Shown: piece after piece, positions 1 to 8,227 of the stretch
How positions within the stretch are numbered: position 1 is the first letter of the stretch
Layout of the letters: every line of letters starts with the position of its first letter
DNA from: Gemmatimonadota bacterium
Lineage (GTDB): Bacteria; Gemmatimonadota; Gemmatimonadetes; Longimicrobiales; Gaopeijiaceae
Direction of reading: 5' to 3'
DNA length: 63,205 nucleotides
Assembly: GCA_022823225.1 (NCBI GenBank)
Contig: JAJDXM010000023.1
Span: forward strand, 1-63,205
Notes under the pieces: generated by a model
Databases searched by the model: none
Told to the model about the DNA's origin: nothing
What the model saw: only the letters and a program-made list of their open reading frames with translations
Translations under genes and position numbers: made by a program

Positions 1-232
1 TCTCCGCGTAGCACCGAGGGCGGCGAGGCGCCGGGCTGGCAAGGCGCGACGACGGGCGCATAGCGGCGCTATTCGCCCGAGGAGCAACGCAGAGCAGGGC
101 CTCAGGAACGTGCATAGTGAAGTAAACATGACAAAGTGTAAAGTGATCCTGACATCGCGAGTGCGAGAGCACTGCGGTTCAGCCCGGATGCATCGCTGCC
201 CGAATGCAGCGGGGACTTATTCCACGGACTGC
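1..232 (-). repeat. Dispersed TIR repeat, copy A (runs off the window edge)
   Basis: This is the reverse complement of the elements at 29851-30022 and 40710-40956. It ends inside the window with TCCACGGACTGC (221-232), the terminal inverted repeat of the family. The other end lies before base 1. A central hairpin sits at 54-78 (GGGCG-C-ATAGC, loop GGC, GCTAT-T-CGCCC). The middle (about 95-165) differs between copies and holds a TGTAAAG motif at 137-143. No protein is encoded. The element separates rbfA from whatever precedes it; infB would be the usual neighbour, but that is only an expectation. Confidence 0.8.
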
Positions 233-254
233 TAGTGTTTCGTCCCGGAAACCG

Positions 255-272
255 CCCGGCATTCGAGCGGCG
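255..272 (+). repeat. Fragment of the TIR repeat left arm
   Basis: The 18 bases here (CCCGGCATTCGAGCGGCG) are identical to the left arm of the copy at 40710-40956 and lie just past the end of copy A. It looks like a second, decayed insertion or a partial duplication directly upstream of rbfA. Confidence 0.5.
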
Positions 273-293
273 CACCGTCCGCGCCGGGTGCTG

Positions 294-686
294 ATGTCAC
301 GGCACCGTCGGTCGCGGCTCGGCGAGCAACTGCGGCGAGAACTCTCGATCAAGATCGACAGCGCAATGCGCGACCCGGAGATCGGGGCGGTCACCGTAAC
401 CGGGGTCGACGTGACTCCCGACCTGTGGCTCGCCCGCGTTTTCGTGGAGGCCCACGGCTCCCCCGAGGAACAATCCCGGTCCATGGCGGCGCTGCGGAGG
501 GCGGCCCCCTTCCTCCGTTCGGCGATCGCCCGCGAGTTGCACATCCGGCGGATGCCGGAACTGCGCTTCCACCGCGATGAATCGATCGAGGCGGGTCAGA
601 GAATCGAGGCGATCCTGCGCGAGGTACTGCCTCCGGACGCGAAGTCGGACCGCGGGAACCCCGGGGCCGGGGGCGACGAGACTTGA
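294..686 (+). CDS. rbfA: 30S ribosome-binding factor A
   Basis: A 130-residue RbfA, the KH-like cold-shock factor that binds the immature 30S subunit and assists 16S rRNA 5'-end processing. Typical family features are the N-terminal basic stretch (SRHRRSRLGEQLRRELS), the core strand ITGVDVTPDLWLARVFV-like segment, and the RMPELRFHRDESIEAGQRI segment near the end. The ATG at 294 is chosen because the frame upstream lies in repeat sequence. It overlaps truB by four bases (TTGA), the classical rbfA-truB-ribF-rpsO order. The C-terminal tail after about residue 115 is low complexity. Confidence 0.93.
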   Translation: MSRHRRSRLGEQLRRELSIKIDSAMRDPEIGAVTVTGVDVTPDLWLARVFVEAHGSPEEQSRSMAALRRAAPFLRSAIARELHIRRMPELRFHRDESIEAGQRIEAILREVLPPDAKSDRGNPGAGGDET

Positions 687-1588
687 GCCAAACCGCATTG
701 ACGACCGGGATTCTGCTTGTCGACAAGCCGGCCGGGTTCACCTCTCACGATGTCGTCGCGATCGCGCGAGGTGCCCTGAGGGTGCGGAAGATCGGTCACG
801 CCGGCACCCTGGATCCCTTTGCCACCGGCCTGCTGGTCCTGGGGGTCGGAGGCGCCACCCGCATTCTCGAATACCTGGTGGGATTGGACAAGCGGTACGA
901 GGGCACTGCTCGACTCGGTGTCGCCACCGACTCGCATGATGCCGACGGAGAGCCGGTCGCGCGCGACGACCGCTGGGCCGGTTTGCCGCCGGAGCGCATC
1001 GGAGCGGTCGCGGCCTCCATGGTGGGACTGCTCACCCAGACACCGCCGCGGTACTCGGCGGTCAAGGTGCGCGGCGTGCCGGCACATCGGCGGGTCCGCC
1101 GCGGCGAGAGCGTGAGCCTCCCGCCGCGCCGCGTGACCGTGCGGCGTTTCGAAATCCTGGAGACGGACCTGCCGGAGGTGTGTTTCCGGGTGACCTGCTC
1201 CAGCGGCACCTACGTCCGCAGCCTGGCCGCGGAACTTGGAAACCGCCTGGATACGCATTGCCACCTCACGGCCCTCCGGCGCACCCGGGTCGGATCCTTC
1301 GACGTGCGCGACGCCGCCGGGCTCGCGGCACTGCGCGCCGGGCAACCCCCCGCTCAGGCGTGGCTGACGCCGCTTTCCGCACTTGCCCACCTGGGTACGG
1401 CCGAGATCGCCCCCGCCGAGGCGACACTCATGGCGCAGGGGCGCCGGGTCGCCGCGGGCGACCGGTCTCCGGGCGGGGCGGTTGTCCGGGGCCCGGTGGC
1501 ATTCGTGCTTCCGGGTGGCGAACTCGTCGCGGTGGGGGAGGTGCGCGACGGGCTGATGATCCCCAGGAAGGTGTTTCTCGATGCCTGA
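683..1588 (+). CDS. truB: tRNA pseudouridine-55 synthase
   Basis: A 301-residue TruB, which converts U55 in the T-loop of tRNAs to pseudouridine. The N-terminal LLVDKPAGFTSHDVV motif and GHAGTLDPFATGLLVLGVG, with the catalytic aspartate at residue 44, are intact. The RYSAVKVRGVPAHRRVRRGE segment and the SSGTYVRSLAAELG motif follow. A PUA-like C-terminal part is present (about residues 235-300). The TTG start overlaps the rbfA stop, implying translational coupling, and the end overlaps ribF by eight bases. Length is normal. Confidence 0.95.
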   Translation: MSQTALTTGILLVDKPAGFTSHDVVAIARGALRVRKIGHAGTLDPFATGLLVLGVGGATRILEYLVGLDKRYEGTARLGVATDSHDADGEPVARDDRWAGLPPERIGAVAASMVGLLTQTPPRYSAVKVRGVPAHRRVRRGESVSLPPRRVTVRRFEILETDLPEVCFRVTCSSGTYVRSLAAELGNRLDTHCHLTALRRTRVGSFDVRDAAGLAALRAGQPPAQAWLTPLSALAHLGTAEIAPAEATLMAQGRRVAAGDRSPGGAVVRGPVAFVLPGGELVAVGEVRDGLMIPRKVFLDA

Positions 1589-2537
1589 GGGCAAACCCCG
1601 GACGAACGTGTTCCAGGAGGGTCCCTCGGGACTGCCCCGGGACGATCGTCCGGTGATCGTCACGGTGGGCACCTTCGACGGAGTGCACCGGGGACACTGG
1701 CAGGTCCTTGAGGAGATCGGGGCGCGGGCCGAGGCACGCAACGGCCGGAGCGTGCTGGTCACCTTCGATCCGCATCCGCTTCGAATCGTGCGGCCGGCCC
1801 ACGCCCCGCCGCTCCTGACCACACCCGACGAAAAGAAGGCGGTGCTCGCCGAGAGCCGCCTGGACTACGTCGTATTCGTCGCCTTCACGCCGGAGTTGCG
1901 GGAGTATTCACCGCACCGGTTCGTGACCGAGCTGCTTCTCTCCAGGCTGGGGATGAGCGAACTGGTGATCGGCTACGACCACGGCTTCGGCAAGGGGCGG
2001 TCCGGCGATGTCGACACGCTCCGAGGAATCGCGGCCGAGTTCGGCTTCGCGCTGGATGTCGTGGACGCGGTGTACGCGGCCGGCACCGCGATCTCGTCCA
2101 CATCGATTCGACGGGCACTCCTCGACGCCAGACTGGGCGATGCGAATCGTGCGCTGGGCCGGCCCTATCCGATGACCGGCATTGTCGTGCGGGGTGACGG
2201 CCGCGGGCGTCGGCTGGGCTTTCCGACCGCCAACATGCGGGTCTCGGGGGAGGGGAAGCTGGTGCCGGCCCCGGGAATCTACGCGTGCTACGCCGCGGTG
2301 GCCCGGCAGCGGCTCCTGGGGGCCCTTCACATAGGTCCCAGGCCGAGCTTTCCGGGCGCCGATGCCTCCGTGGAGGTTCATCTGCTCGATTTCGACGGCG
2401 TCCTCTACGGTCACGAAGTCAGGCTGGAACTGGCCGAATACCTGAGGCCGGTCGTGGCCTTCGACACGGTGGAAGCGCTGAAGGAACAGATGAAAGCCGA
2501 TGTGGCGCTGGTGCGTCGGCTGCTTGGAGTCGCATAG
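1581..2537 (+). CDS. ribF: Bifunctional riboflavin kinase / FAD synthetase
   Basis: A 318-residue RibF that phosphorylates riboflavin to FMN and adenylates FMN to FAD. The N-terminal nucleotidyltransferase domain shows [12 protein letters not shown] (the HxGH-type motif) and [10 protein letters not shown]. The C-terminal flavokinase domain begins about residue 190 and has [11 protein letters not shown], the PTAN motif that binds ATP/Mg. The ATG at 1581 overlaps the end of truB, so it belongs to the rbfA-truB-ribF transcript. Nothing unusual in length or motifs. Confidence 0.95.
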   Translation: MPEGKPRTNVFQEGPSGLPRDDRPVIVTVGTFDGVHRGHWQVLEEIGARAEARNGRSVLVTFDPHPLRIVRPAHAPPLLTTPDEKKAVLAESRLDYVVFVAFTPELREYSPHRFVTELLLSRLGMSELVIGYDHGFGKGRSGDVDTLRGIAAEFGFALDVVDAVYAAGTAISSTSIRRALLDARLGDANRALGRPYPMTGIVVRGDGRGRRLGFPTANMRVSGEGKLVPAPGIYACYAAVARQRLLGALHIGPRPSFPGADASVEVHLLDFDGVLYGHEVRLELAEYLRPVVAFDTVEALKEQMKADVALVRRLLGVA

Positions 2538-2562
2538 ACCGGGACAAGCCTGGCATTGGAAC

Positions 2563-2590
2563 TTGTGTTCCTCGCAAACGGCGCTATCGT
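2563..2590 (+). promoter_or_regulatory. Possible sigma-70-type promoter for rpsO
   Basis: TTGTGT (2563-2568) and TATCGT (2585-2590) are separated by 16 bases in the only AT-richer stretch between ribF and rpsO. Transcription would begin near 2597 and give an rpsO leader of about 135 nt. The boxes match the consensus only moderately. Confidence 0.35.
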
Positions 2591-2597
2591 TAAAGGC

Positions 2598-2709
2598 TGT
2601 CCGCTTGATGGCCGCGCCGCGCAAGGGCGGCTGCCTCTCCGCGCGGGAGCCCCGGCGAACCTCGGCTTGGCGACGCCCGGCGCTCACCGCCTCCGGTCCC
2701 GGGCGGACA
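2598..2709 (+). promoter_or_regulatory. Possible structured rpsO leader
   Basis: TGTCCGC (2598-2604) can pair with GCGGACA (2703-2709), enclosing smaller hairpins (GCCGC/GCGGC near 2611-2632 and CTCC/GGAG near 2636-2648). The closing stem ends about 20 nt before the rpsO ATG. S15 is known to autoregulate through structured leaders in several phyla, so this is a reasonable autoregulatory candidate. No match to a known S15 leader class is claimed. Confidence 0.3.
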
Positions 2710-2730
2710 CATGGAAACACGGAAACGACT

Positions 2731-2991
2731 ATGGGAATCGACAGACAAGAGATCGTACGGAAATACCAGCCCCACGAGAACGGAAGTGGGAGCACCCAGG
2801 TCCAGATCGCCCTTCTTACTGCGAGGATCAACCACCTCCGGGGCCACTTCGATGCCCACAAGCACGACCATCACAGCCGCCGCGGCCTCCTCAGGATGGT
2901 GGGGCGCAGACGGAGGCTCCTCGAGTACCTGAAGCGCAAAGACGTGGACGGCTACAGGGAATTGATCAAAGACCTCGGATTGCGCCATTGA
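2731..2991 (+). CDS. rpsO: 30S ribosomal protein S15
   Basis: An 86-residue S15, close to the usual 88-89. It binds the 16S rRNA central domain early in 30S assembly. The conserved loop [24 protein letters not shown] is clear (HxxDxxS-type motif followed by a basic helix), as is the N-terminal [16 protein letters not shown] helix. The ATG at 2731 gives the canonical start. Upstream open sequence in the same frame is the untranslated leader. It precedes pnp, the common rpsO-pnp order. Confidence 0.95.
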   Translation: MGIDRQEIVRKYQPHENGSGSTQVQIALLTARINHLRGHFDAHKHDHHSRRGLLRMVGRRRRLLEYLKRKDVDGYRELIKDLGLRH

Positions 2992-3090
2992 TTGGCAGAA
3001 GTGAAGACGGCAGCGATGCCGTGACTCTTCCATAGGCCGTCCGTGAACCACCCCGCCGCGGGATCCGAAGCGGCAGTATCGGAAGAGAAG

Positions 3091-5229
3091 ATGACAGAGA
3101 GAATCGAACGTGAATTCGCAGGCAGACGCCTGATCCTCGAAGTGGGCCGCATGGCCCGGCTCGCGCATGGCTCATGCCTCGTTCAATACGGTGACACCGT
3201 CGTCCTGGTAACGGCGACGGTGCAGAACAGACCGACCCACCTGCCGTTTTTCCCGCTCACCGTCGAGTACCGGGAAAAGTCCTACGCGGCGGGCAAGATC
3301 CCGGGCGGCTTCTTCAAGAGGGAAGGCGCCCCGCAGGAGAAGGAGGTGCTTTCGGCGCGTCTCGTCGACCGAACCCTCCGCCCCCTGTTCCCGAAGGGCT
3401 TCGCCAATGAGACCCAGGTGCACGCCCAGGTCCTGAGCGCCGACCAGGAAAACGACGCCGACGTCCTGACGCTGATCGGGGCCTCGGTGGCGCTGAATAC
3501 GTCCGTGATCCCCTTCGGCACGCCGGTCGCGTCCGTCCGGGTGGGCCGCATTCAGGGGAACTGGGTGATCAACCCGACCTTCCACCAACTGGAATACGCC
3601 GACGTCGACATCGTCGTCAGCGGCACGGCCAAGGCGATCGTAATGGTCGAGGGCGGGGCCATTCAGGTGCCCGAGGACGAGATCCTCGAGGGCCTGGTCA
3701 CGGCCCACAAGGCGATCCGCGAGCTGATCGAGATCCAGGAGGTGCTGATCGCGCCCCGCCGGGTGCCCGATATGTCCTGGGAACCGCGCGAAGCGCCGGC
3801 CGCGCTGCGGGACCGCGTAGAGGAGCTGGCCGCGGACCGGGTCGCAGACGCGGTGCGCATCGGGGACAAGCAGGAGCGATCGGCGGCGCTGGCGGCCGTC
3901 GCCAGCGATGTCGGAGATAAGCTTCTCGAGCAGGAAGTTGCCGCCCCCGGCGATGAGGGCCACATCGAGGACGTGATCCGGGCCATCGAGAAGCAGTGCG
4001 TCAGGGGACGCATCCTGGACGACGGCGTACGCGCCGACGGCCGTGCTCCGGACGATGTCCGGCAGATCGACTGCGAAACGGGCGTGCTGCCCAGAACGCA
4101 CGGGTCGGCCCTTTTCACACGGGGCCAGACCCAGTCGCTTGGCGTGGTGACGCTGGGGACTTCCAGGGACGAGCAGCGCATCGACTCGATCGACAGCGCC
4201 GAACAGATCACCAAGTCCTTCATGCTGCACTACAACTTCCCGCCCTTCTCGGTGGGCGAGGCGCGGCCGATCCGCTCCACGTCGCGGCGCGAAAAGGGAC
4301 ACGGCGCACTCGCGGAACGGGCCATCCAGCCGCTGCTCCCCGAGTACGACGACTTCCCCTACACGATCCGCATCGTGTCCGACATTCTCGAATCGAACGG
4401 ATCATCGTCGATGGCTTCGGTCTGCTCGGCGTCGCTCTCGCTCATGGACGCGGGCGTCCCGGTCAATGCCGCGTGCGCCGGCGTGGCCATGGGGCTGGTG
4501 ACCGATGGAGAGCGCGCCGTCGTCCTCACCGACATCCTGGGCCTCGAGGACGCGCTGGGCGACATGGACTTCAAGGTGGCCGGCACCCGCAGGGGCGTCA
4601 CCTCGATCCAGATGGACATCAAGATCGACGGACTGACCGTCGAACTGCTCCAGGAAGCGCTGGAACGGGCCCACAAGGGTCGAATGCACATCCTGGACTG
4701 CATGCACGAAGCCATCACGGCCCCGCGCGACGATCTTTCGCCGTACGCGCCGCGGATCGTCTCGATCCGGATCAACCCCGAGAAGATCGGGGAGGTCATC
4801 GGCCCCAAGGGCAAGACCATCCGCGCGATCCAGGACGAGTCCGGCGCCACGATCGAGATCGACGACGAGGGAATCGTGAAGATCGCTTCCGTTTCGGCCG
4901 AGGCCGGGGAGAGGGCCCGCGAGATGGTGGAGGCCATCGTGGCGGAGCCCGAGGTCGGCCGGATCTACGAGGGGCCCGTAAAGAACACCACCACCTTCGG
5001 CGCCTTCGTGGAGATCATGCCGGGCGTCGAGGGGCTCTGCCACATCTCGGAACTGGCGAACCATCGGGTCGGCAAGACCGAGGACGTCGTCAACCGGGGC
5101 GACCTGGTTCGGGTCAAGCTCCTGTCGATCGATGAAAAGGGCCGCATGCGGCTGTCGATGAAGGCGGCCGCCGCCGAAGCGGAAGGGGTCCCGCAAGGGC
5201 GGGAGAACGCGGCCCCGGCCCGCCGTTGA
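3091..5229 (+). CDS. pnp: Polyribonucleotide nucleotidyltransferase (PNPase)
   Basis: A PNPase of about 712 residues, the phosphorolytic 3'-5' exoribonuclease of the RNA degradosome. It has two RNase PH domains around an all-helical linker. The second domain shows SNGSSSMASVCSASLSLMDAG and GDMDFKVAGT. A KH domain (IGEVIGPKGKTIRAIQ) and an S1 domain (GPVKNTTTFGAFVEI) close the protein. ATG 3091 is preferred because GGAAGAGAAG lies just upstream. A GTG at 3043 in the same frame would add 16 residues but has no ribosome-binding site. Its stop overlaps the next gene's TTG. Confidence 0.96.
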   Translation: MTERIEREFAGRRLILEVGRMARLAHGSCLVQYGDTVVLVTATVQNRPTHLPFFPLTVEYREKSYAAGKIPGGFFKREGAPQEKEVLSARLVDRTLRPLFPKGFANETQVHAQVLSADQENDADVLTLIGASVALNTSVIPFGTPVASVRVGRIQGNWVINPTFHQLEYADVDIVVSGTAKAIVMVEGGAIQVPEDEILEGLVTAHKAIRELIEIQEVLIAPRRVPDMSWEPREAPAALRDRVEELAADRVADAVRIGDKQERSAALAAVASDVGDKLLEQEVAAPGDEGHIEDVIRAIEKQCVRGRILDDGVRADGRAPDDVRQIDCETGVLPRTHGSALFTRGQTQSLGVVTLGTSRDEQRIDSIDSAEQITKSFMLHYNFPPFSVGEARPIRSTSRREKGHGALAERAIQPLLPEYDDFPYTIRIVSDILESNGSSSMASVCSASLSLMDAGVPVNAACAGVAMGLVTDGERAVVLTDILGLEDALGDMDFKVAGTRRGVTSIQMDIKIDGLTVELLQEALERAHKGRMHILDCMHEAITAPRDDLSPYAPRIVSIRINPEKIGEVIGPKGKTIRAIQDESGATIEIDDEGIVKIASVSAEAGERAREMVEAIVAEPEVGRIYEGPVKNTTTFGAFVEIMPGVEGLCHISELANHRVGKTEDVVNRGDLVRVKLLSIDEKGRMRLSMKAAAAEAEGVPQGRENAAPARR

Positions 5230-6548
5230 GCAAGTCGCCTCGGCGGACGGGGGCGACACGTTCCCGGGTGGCGAGAGCGACAGGCATGAAGAGTCCCGCG
5301 ATGGGCGGGCTCCATCGTTCGACATCCCTTGGCAACGGCGTGCAGGTCGTGACCGAGACGATGACGGGGATCCGCTCGGTCGCAGCCGGCGTCTGGGTGC
5401 GGCAGGGGGCGGCGCTGGACCCCGCAGGACTGGGCGGATCCGCCCATCTCCTCGAACACGTGGTGTTTCGCGGCACGCGACGGCGCTCCCGCCGCCGGAT
5501 CGCCATGGCATTGGAGAGTCTCGGCGGTTCCCTGAACGCCTACACCGCGCGCGAGCACACCGGGTTCGAGGCGCGGGTCCCGAGCCGCCACCTCCCGGCG
5601 GCCGTGGACGTGCTCTCGGACCTGGTGCGGGACCCGCTCCTTCGCAATGAGGATGTGGAGCACGAAAGGAAGGTGGTCTTCGAGGAGATCGCGGCCGTGG
5701 AGGACACTCCCGAGGATCTGGTCTTCGAACTGCACGCGCGCCGGATGTGGGGAGGGCATCCCTACGGCAGCCCGATCCTGGGGACGCGCGAGTCGGTGTC
5801 GGCGATCACGGCCAGGGACCTCGCGGCGCTTCATCGGCGGACGTACACGGGTGCGAACCTGGTCGTCGCCGCGGCCGGCGATGTGGACCATGACCCCTTT
5901 GTCGAGCTGGTCGACCGGTGGTTCGGTGGAATCGACCCCGCGCGGGGAACGGATCCGGTGGCGCTTCCACCGCCGCCGGGGCGGGGCGTTGAAGCGGTGA
6001 CGCGAGACTCGGCCCAGCTTCACATTGTCCTCGGGCATCCTACCCCGGGGCAGTCCCACCCCGATCGCTACGCGCTCATCCTGTTGTCGTCGGCACTCGG
6101 GGGAGGAATGAGCTCCAGACTCTTCCAGCGGATTCGCGAAGAACTCGCCCTGGCCTATTCGGTATACTCCTACCAGTCGTTCTATCGCCGGGCCGGTGTC
6201 TGCGGATCGTATCTGGGGACGCGCCCGGGGTTCGGACCCGCCGCCCTCGACGCGATCCGTGAAGTCTACGGCGCACTGGGCAGGGAGGGTCTGCCCGGCG
6301 AGGAGTTCCGGAGGACGAAGGAACAGGTAAAGGGGGAGATTCTGCTGTCGCTCGAGTCTTCGGTGGCGCGGGTGCACCGGCTCGCCGGATTCGCGCTCGC
6401 CGGCGAACCGTTCATCCCCGTGGATGAACTGCCGGAGCGGATCGACCGGGTCTCGCGGAACGATATCAGGCGGGTGGCGTCGGAGGTGATGGACCCGCGG
6501 AGCCAGTACATCCTCTGCCTCGGGCCGGACGGGCCGCCGGGCGGATAA
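5226..6548 (+). CDS. M16-family zinc peptidase (processing-peptidase-like)
   Basis: A 440-residue peptidase with the inverted zinc motif HLLEH at residues 74-78 and the third ligand expected in the VVFEEIAAVED segment (about residue 154). This fits active M16 enzymes of the PqqL/mitochondrial-processing-peptidase type. A second inactive-like half (about residues 230-430) follows, as is normal. The TTG at 5226 overlaps the pnp stop (TTGA). ATGs at 5286 or 5301 are alternatives that fit the usual N-terminus better. No signal peptide is evident. An M16 peptidase directly after pnp is a common arrangement in bacteria. Confidence 0.9.
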   Translation: MSKSPRRTGATRSRVARATGMKSPAMGGLHRSTSLGNGVQVVTETMTGIRSVAAGVWVRQGAALDPAGLGGSAHLLEHVVFRGTRRRSRRRIAMALESLGGSLNAYTAREHTGFEARVPSRHLPAAVDVLSDLVRDPLLRNEDVEHERKVVFEEIAAVEDTPEDLVFELHARRMWGGHPYGSPILGTRESVSAITARDLAALHRRTYTGANLVVAAAGDVDHDPFVELVDRWFGGIDPARGTDPVALPPPPGRGVEAVTRDSAQLHIVLGHPTPGQSHPDRYALILLSSALGGGMSSRLFQRIREELALAYSVYSYQSFYRRAGVCGSYLGTRPGFGPAALDAIREVYGALGREGLPGEEFRRTKEQVKGEILLSLESSVARVHRLAGFALAGEPFIPVDELPERIDRVSRNDIRRVASEVMDPRSQYILCLGPDGPPGG

Positions 6549-6567
6549 CCCAACAGGAACCGAGAAC

Positions 6568-8139
6568 ATGCGCATAGGCATTCCTTCGGAGGTCAAGGAC
6601 GACGAATACCGCGTTGCGCTGACCCCTGCCGGAGCCGAGGCGCTGAGCAACGCCGGCCACGAGGTGCTTGTCCAGGCGGGGGCCGGCGAGGACAGCGGCT
6701 TCACCGACGACTTCTACCAGAACGCGGGCGCCCGGATCGCGGGCGCGGCCGAGGAGGTGTGGGCCCGCTCCGAGATGATCATGAAGGTGAAGGAGCCGCT
6801 GCCCGCCGAGTGGCCGCTCATTCGCGAGGATCAGATTCTCTTCACCTATTTCCACTTCGCCGCGTCCGAGCCCCTGACCCGGGCGGTCATGGAGAGCGGC
6901 GCGGTGGCGATCGCCTACGAGACGGTCGGTCCGCAGCACGGAGAACTTCCGCTGCTGACGCCGATGAGCGAGGTCGCCGGCCGGATGGCCGTCCAGCAGG
7001 GCGCCAAGTACCTTGAGCGCCCCTCGGGAGGGTCCGGCATCCTTCTCGGCGGCGTTCCGGGGGTGCTGCCCGCCAAGGTCGTGATCCTCGGGGGGGGCGT
7101 CGTCGGAGAACACGCCGCACGGATGGCCGCCGGGCTCGGCGCCCGGGTCTTCGTGATGGACATCTCGCTTCCACGCCTCCGTCACCTCTCAACGGTCATG
7201 CCGGCCAACGTCAACCTGCTGTATTCGACGCGCTACGCCGTGCGCAAGCAGCTCACCGACGCGGACCTTGTCATCGGCGCGGTACTGGTGCCGGGCGCGA
7301 AGGCCCCGAAGCTGATCACCCGCGAAGACCTTTCGTCAATGCGGAAGGGATCCGTCATCGTGGATGTGGCGGTGGACCAGTGCGGATGCGTCGAGACGAT
7401 TCGGCCGACCACCCACTCCGACCCGGTCTACGAGGTCGACGGAGTCATTCATTACGGTGTCGCCAACATTCCGGGTGCGGTGCCGCGCACATCGACGCTC
7501 GCACTCACCAACGCCACGCTGCCGTACGCCCTGGAGCTGGCCGGGCTCGGCTGGCAGCGGGCCTGCGCGGCAAACCCGGATCTCGGCCGCGGGATCAATG
7601 TGGCCTGCGGCAGCGTCACGCATCCCGGAGTGGCCGAGGCGTTCAGGTTGCCGCATCTGCCGGTGGACCTGCTGCCGGGAGGTCCGCCGGCGGAGGCACG
7701 CGACGTGGTGCGCTTCCAGCGCCTCCCGTCAAACCCCGACCTGCCGCTCCCGGGGCGTGCGACCGATGGGTCGGCCGGACACGACATCCGAAGCTGCGAA
7801 GACGTGCGCCTTCCGCCGGGCGGCATCCATGCGATCGCCACGGGGTTGATCATGGAGCTGCCGCTGGGGGTGGAGTGCCAGGTGCGCCCCCGGTCCGGCC
7901 TCGCCTTTCGGCACGGCATCACCCTTCCGAACAGTCCCGGCACGATCGATCCCGACTATCGGGGCGAACTGAAGGTGTTGGTCCAGAACCTCGGTCCGGA
8001 CGCGGTGGACCTCCGTCGTGGAGACCGGATCGCCCAGCTGGTTTTCAGCCGTTTCGTGGCTCCCGCCGTCGAGGACGCCCCGACCGTGTCCCCGACGGGA
8101 AGGGGTTCCGGGGGTTTTGGCAGCACGGGCGTGAATTGA
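6568..8139 (+). CDS. Alanine dehydrogenase - dUTPase fusion
   Basis: One uninterrupted 523-codon frame. Residues 1-371 form a complete alanine dehydrogenase (L-alanine to pyruvate + NH3, NAD+). R15, K75, H96 and D270 fall at the canonical numbering, and the Rossmann motif GGGVVG is at 175-180. Residues 380-523 form a complete trimeric-type dUTPase (dUTP to dUMP) with all five motifs: SAGHD (402-406), PRSG (441-444), GTIDPDYRGE (458-467), GDRIAQ (485-490) and RGSGGFGSTG (512-521). Both halves are usually separate proteins of these lengths. A Shine-Dalgarno sequence inside the gene (7692-7696) precedes in-frame GTG 7705, so free dUTPase may also be made. Two separate genes joined by a lost stop codon, or an assembly error, remain possible. 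Confidence 0.92.
   Translation: MRIGIPSEVKDDEYRVALTPAGAEALSNAGHEVLVQAGAGEDSGFTDDFYQNAGARIAGAAEEVWARSEMIMKVKEPLPAEWPLIREDQILFTYFHFAASEPLTRAVMESGAVAIAYETVGPQHGELPLLTPMSEVAGRMAVQQGAKYLERPSGGSGILLGGVPGVLPAKVVILGGGVVGEHAARMAAGLGARVFVMDISLPRLRHLSTVMPANVNLLYSTRYAVRKQLTDADLVIGAVLVPGAKAPKLITREDLSSMRKGSVIVDVAVDQCGCVETIRPTTHSDPVYEVDGVIHYGVANIPGAVPRTSTLALTNATLPYALELAGLGWQRACAANPDLGRGINVACGSVTHPGVAEAFRLPHLPVDLLPGGPPAEARDVVRFQRLPSNPDLPLPGRATDGSAGHDIRSCEDVRLPPGGIHAIATGLIMELPLGVECQVRPRSGLAFRHGITLPNSPGTIDPDYRGELKVLVQNLGPDAVDLRRGDRIAQLVFSRFVAPAVEDAPTVSPTGRGSGGFGSTGVN
7692..7707 (+). promoter_or_regulatory. Possible internal ribosome-binding site and GTG start for free dUTPase
   Basis: GGAGG (7692-7696) is followed after eight bases by in-frame GTG (7705-7707), exactly where the alanine dehydrogenase part ends. 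Starting here would yield a 144-residue dUTPase, the normal length of the stand-alone enzyme. Confidence 0.45.
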
Positions 8140-8164
8140 GCGGTCTCTTTCGGTAGGTTAGGTT
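8136..8164 (+). promoter_or_regulatory. Possible promoter of the mre operon
   Basis: TTGAGC (8136-8141, overlapping the preceding stop codon) and TAGGTT (8159-8164) are spaced by 17 bases. GGTCTC/GAGACC (8142-8147 and about 8164-8169) forms an inverted repeat across the spacer and -10 region, which could act as an operator. The leader to mreB would be about 55 nt. Confidence 0.4.
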
Positions 8165-8227
8165 GAGACCGATCACCGACCAAGCCATCCCAAGGAAGAG
8201 CGCCCCGGCCACGCGGCGCAAACGCCA

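Noticed and set aside
6568-8139. Two separate genes ald and dut with a frameshift between them
   Set aside because: Both domains lie in one frame with no stop and an in-frame linker, so the simplest reading is a fusion; a sequencing error that removed a stop cannot be excluded.
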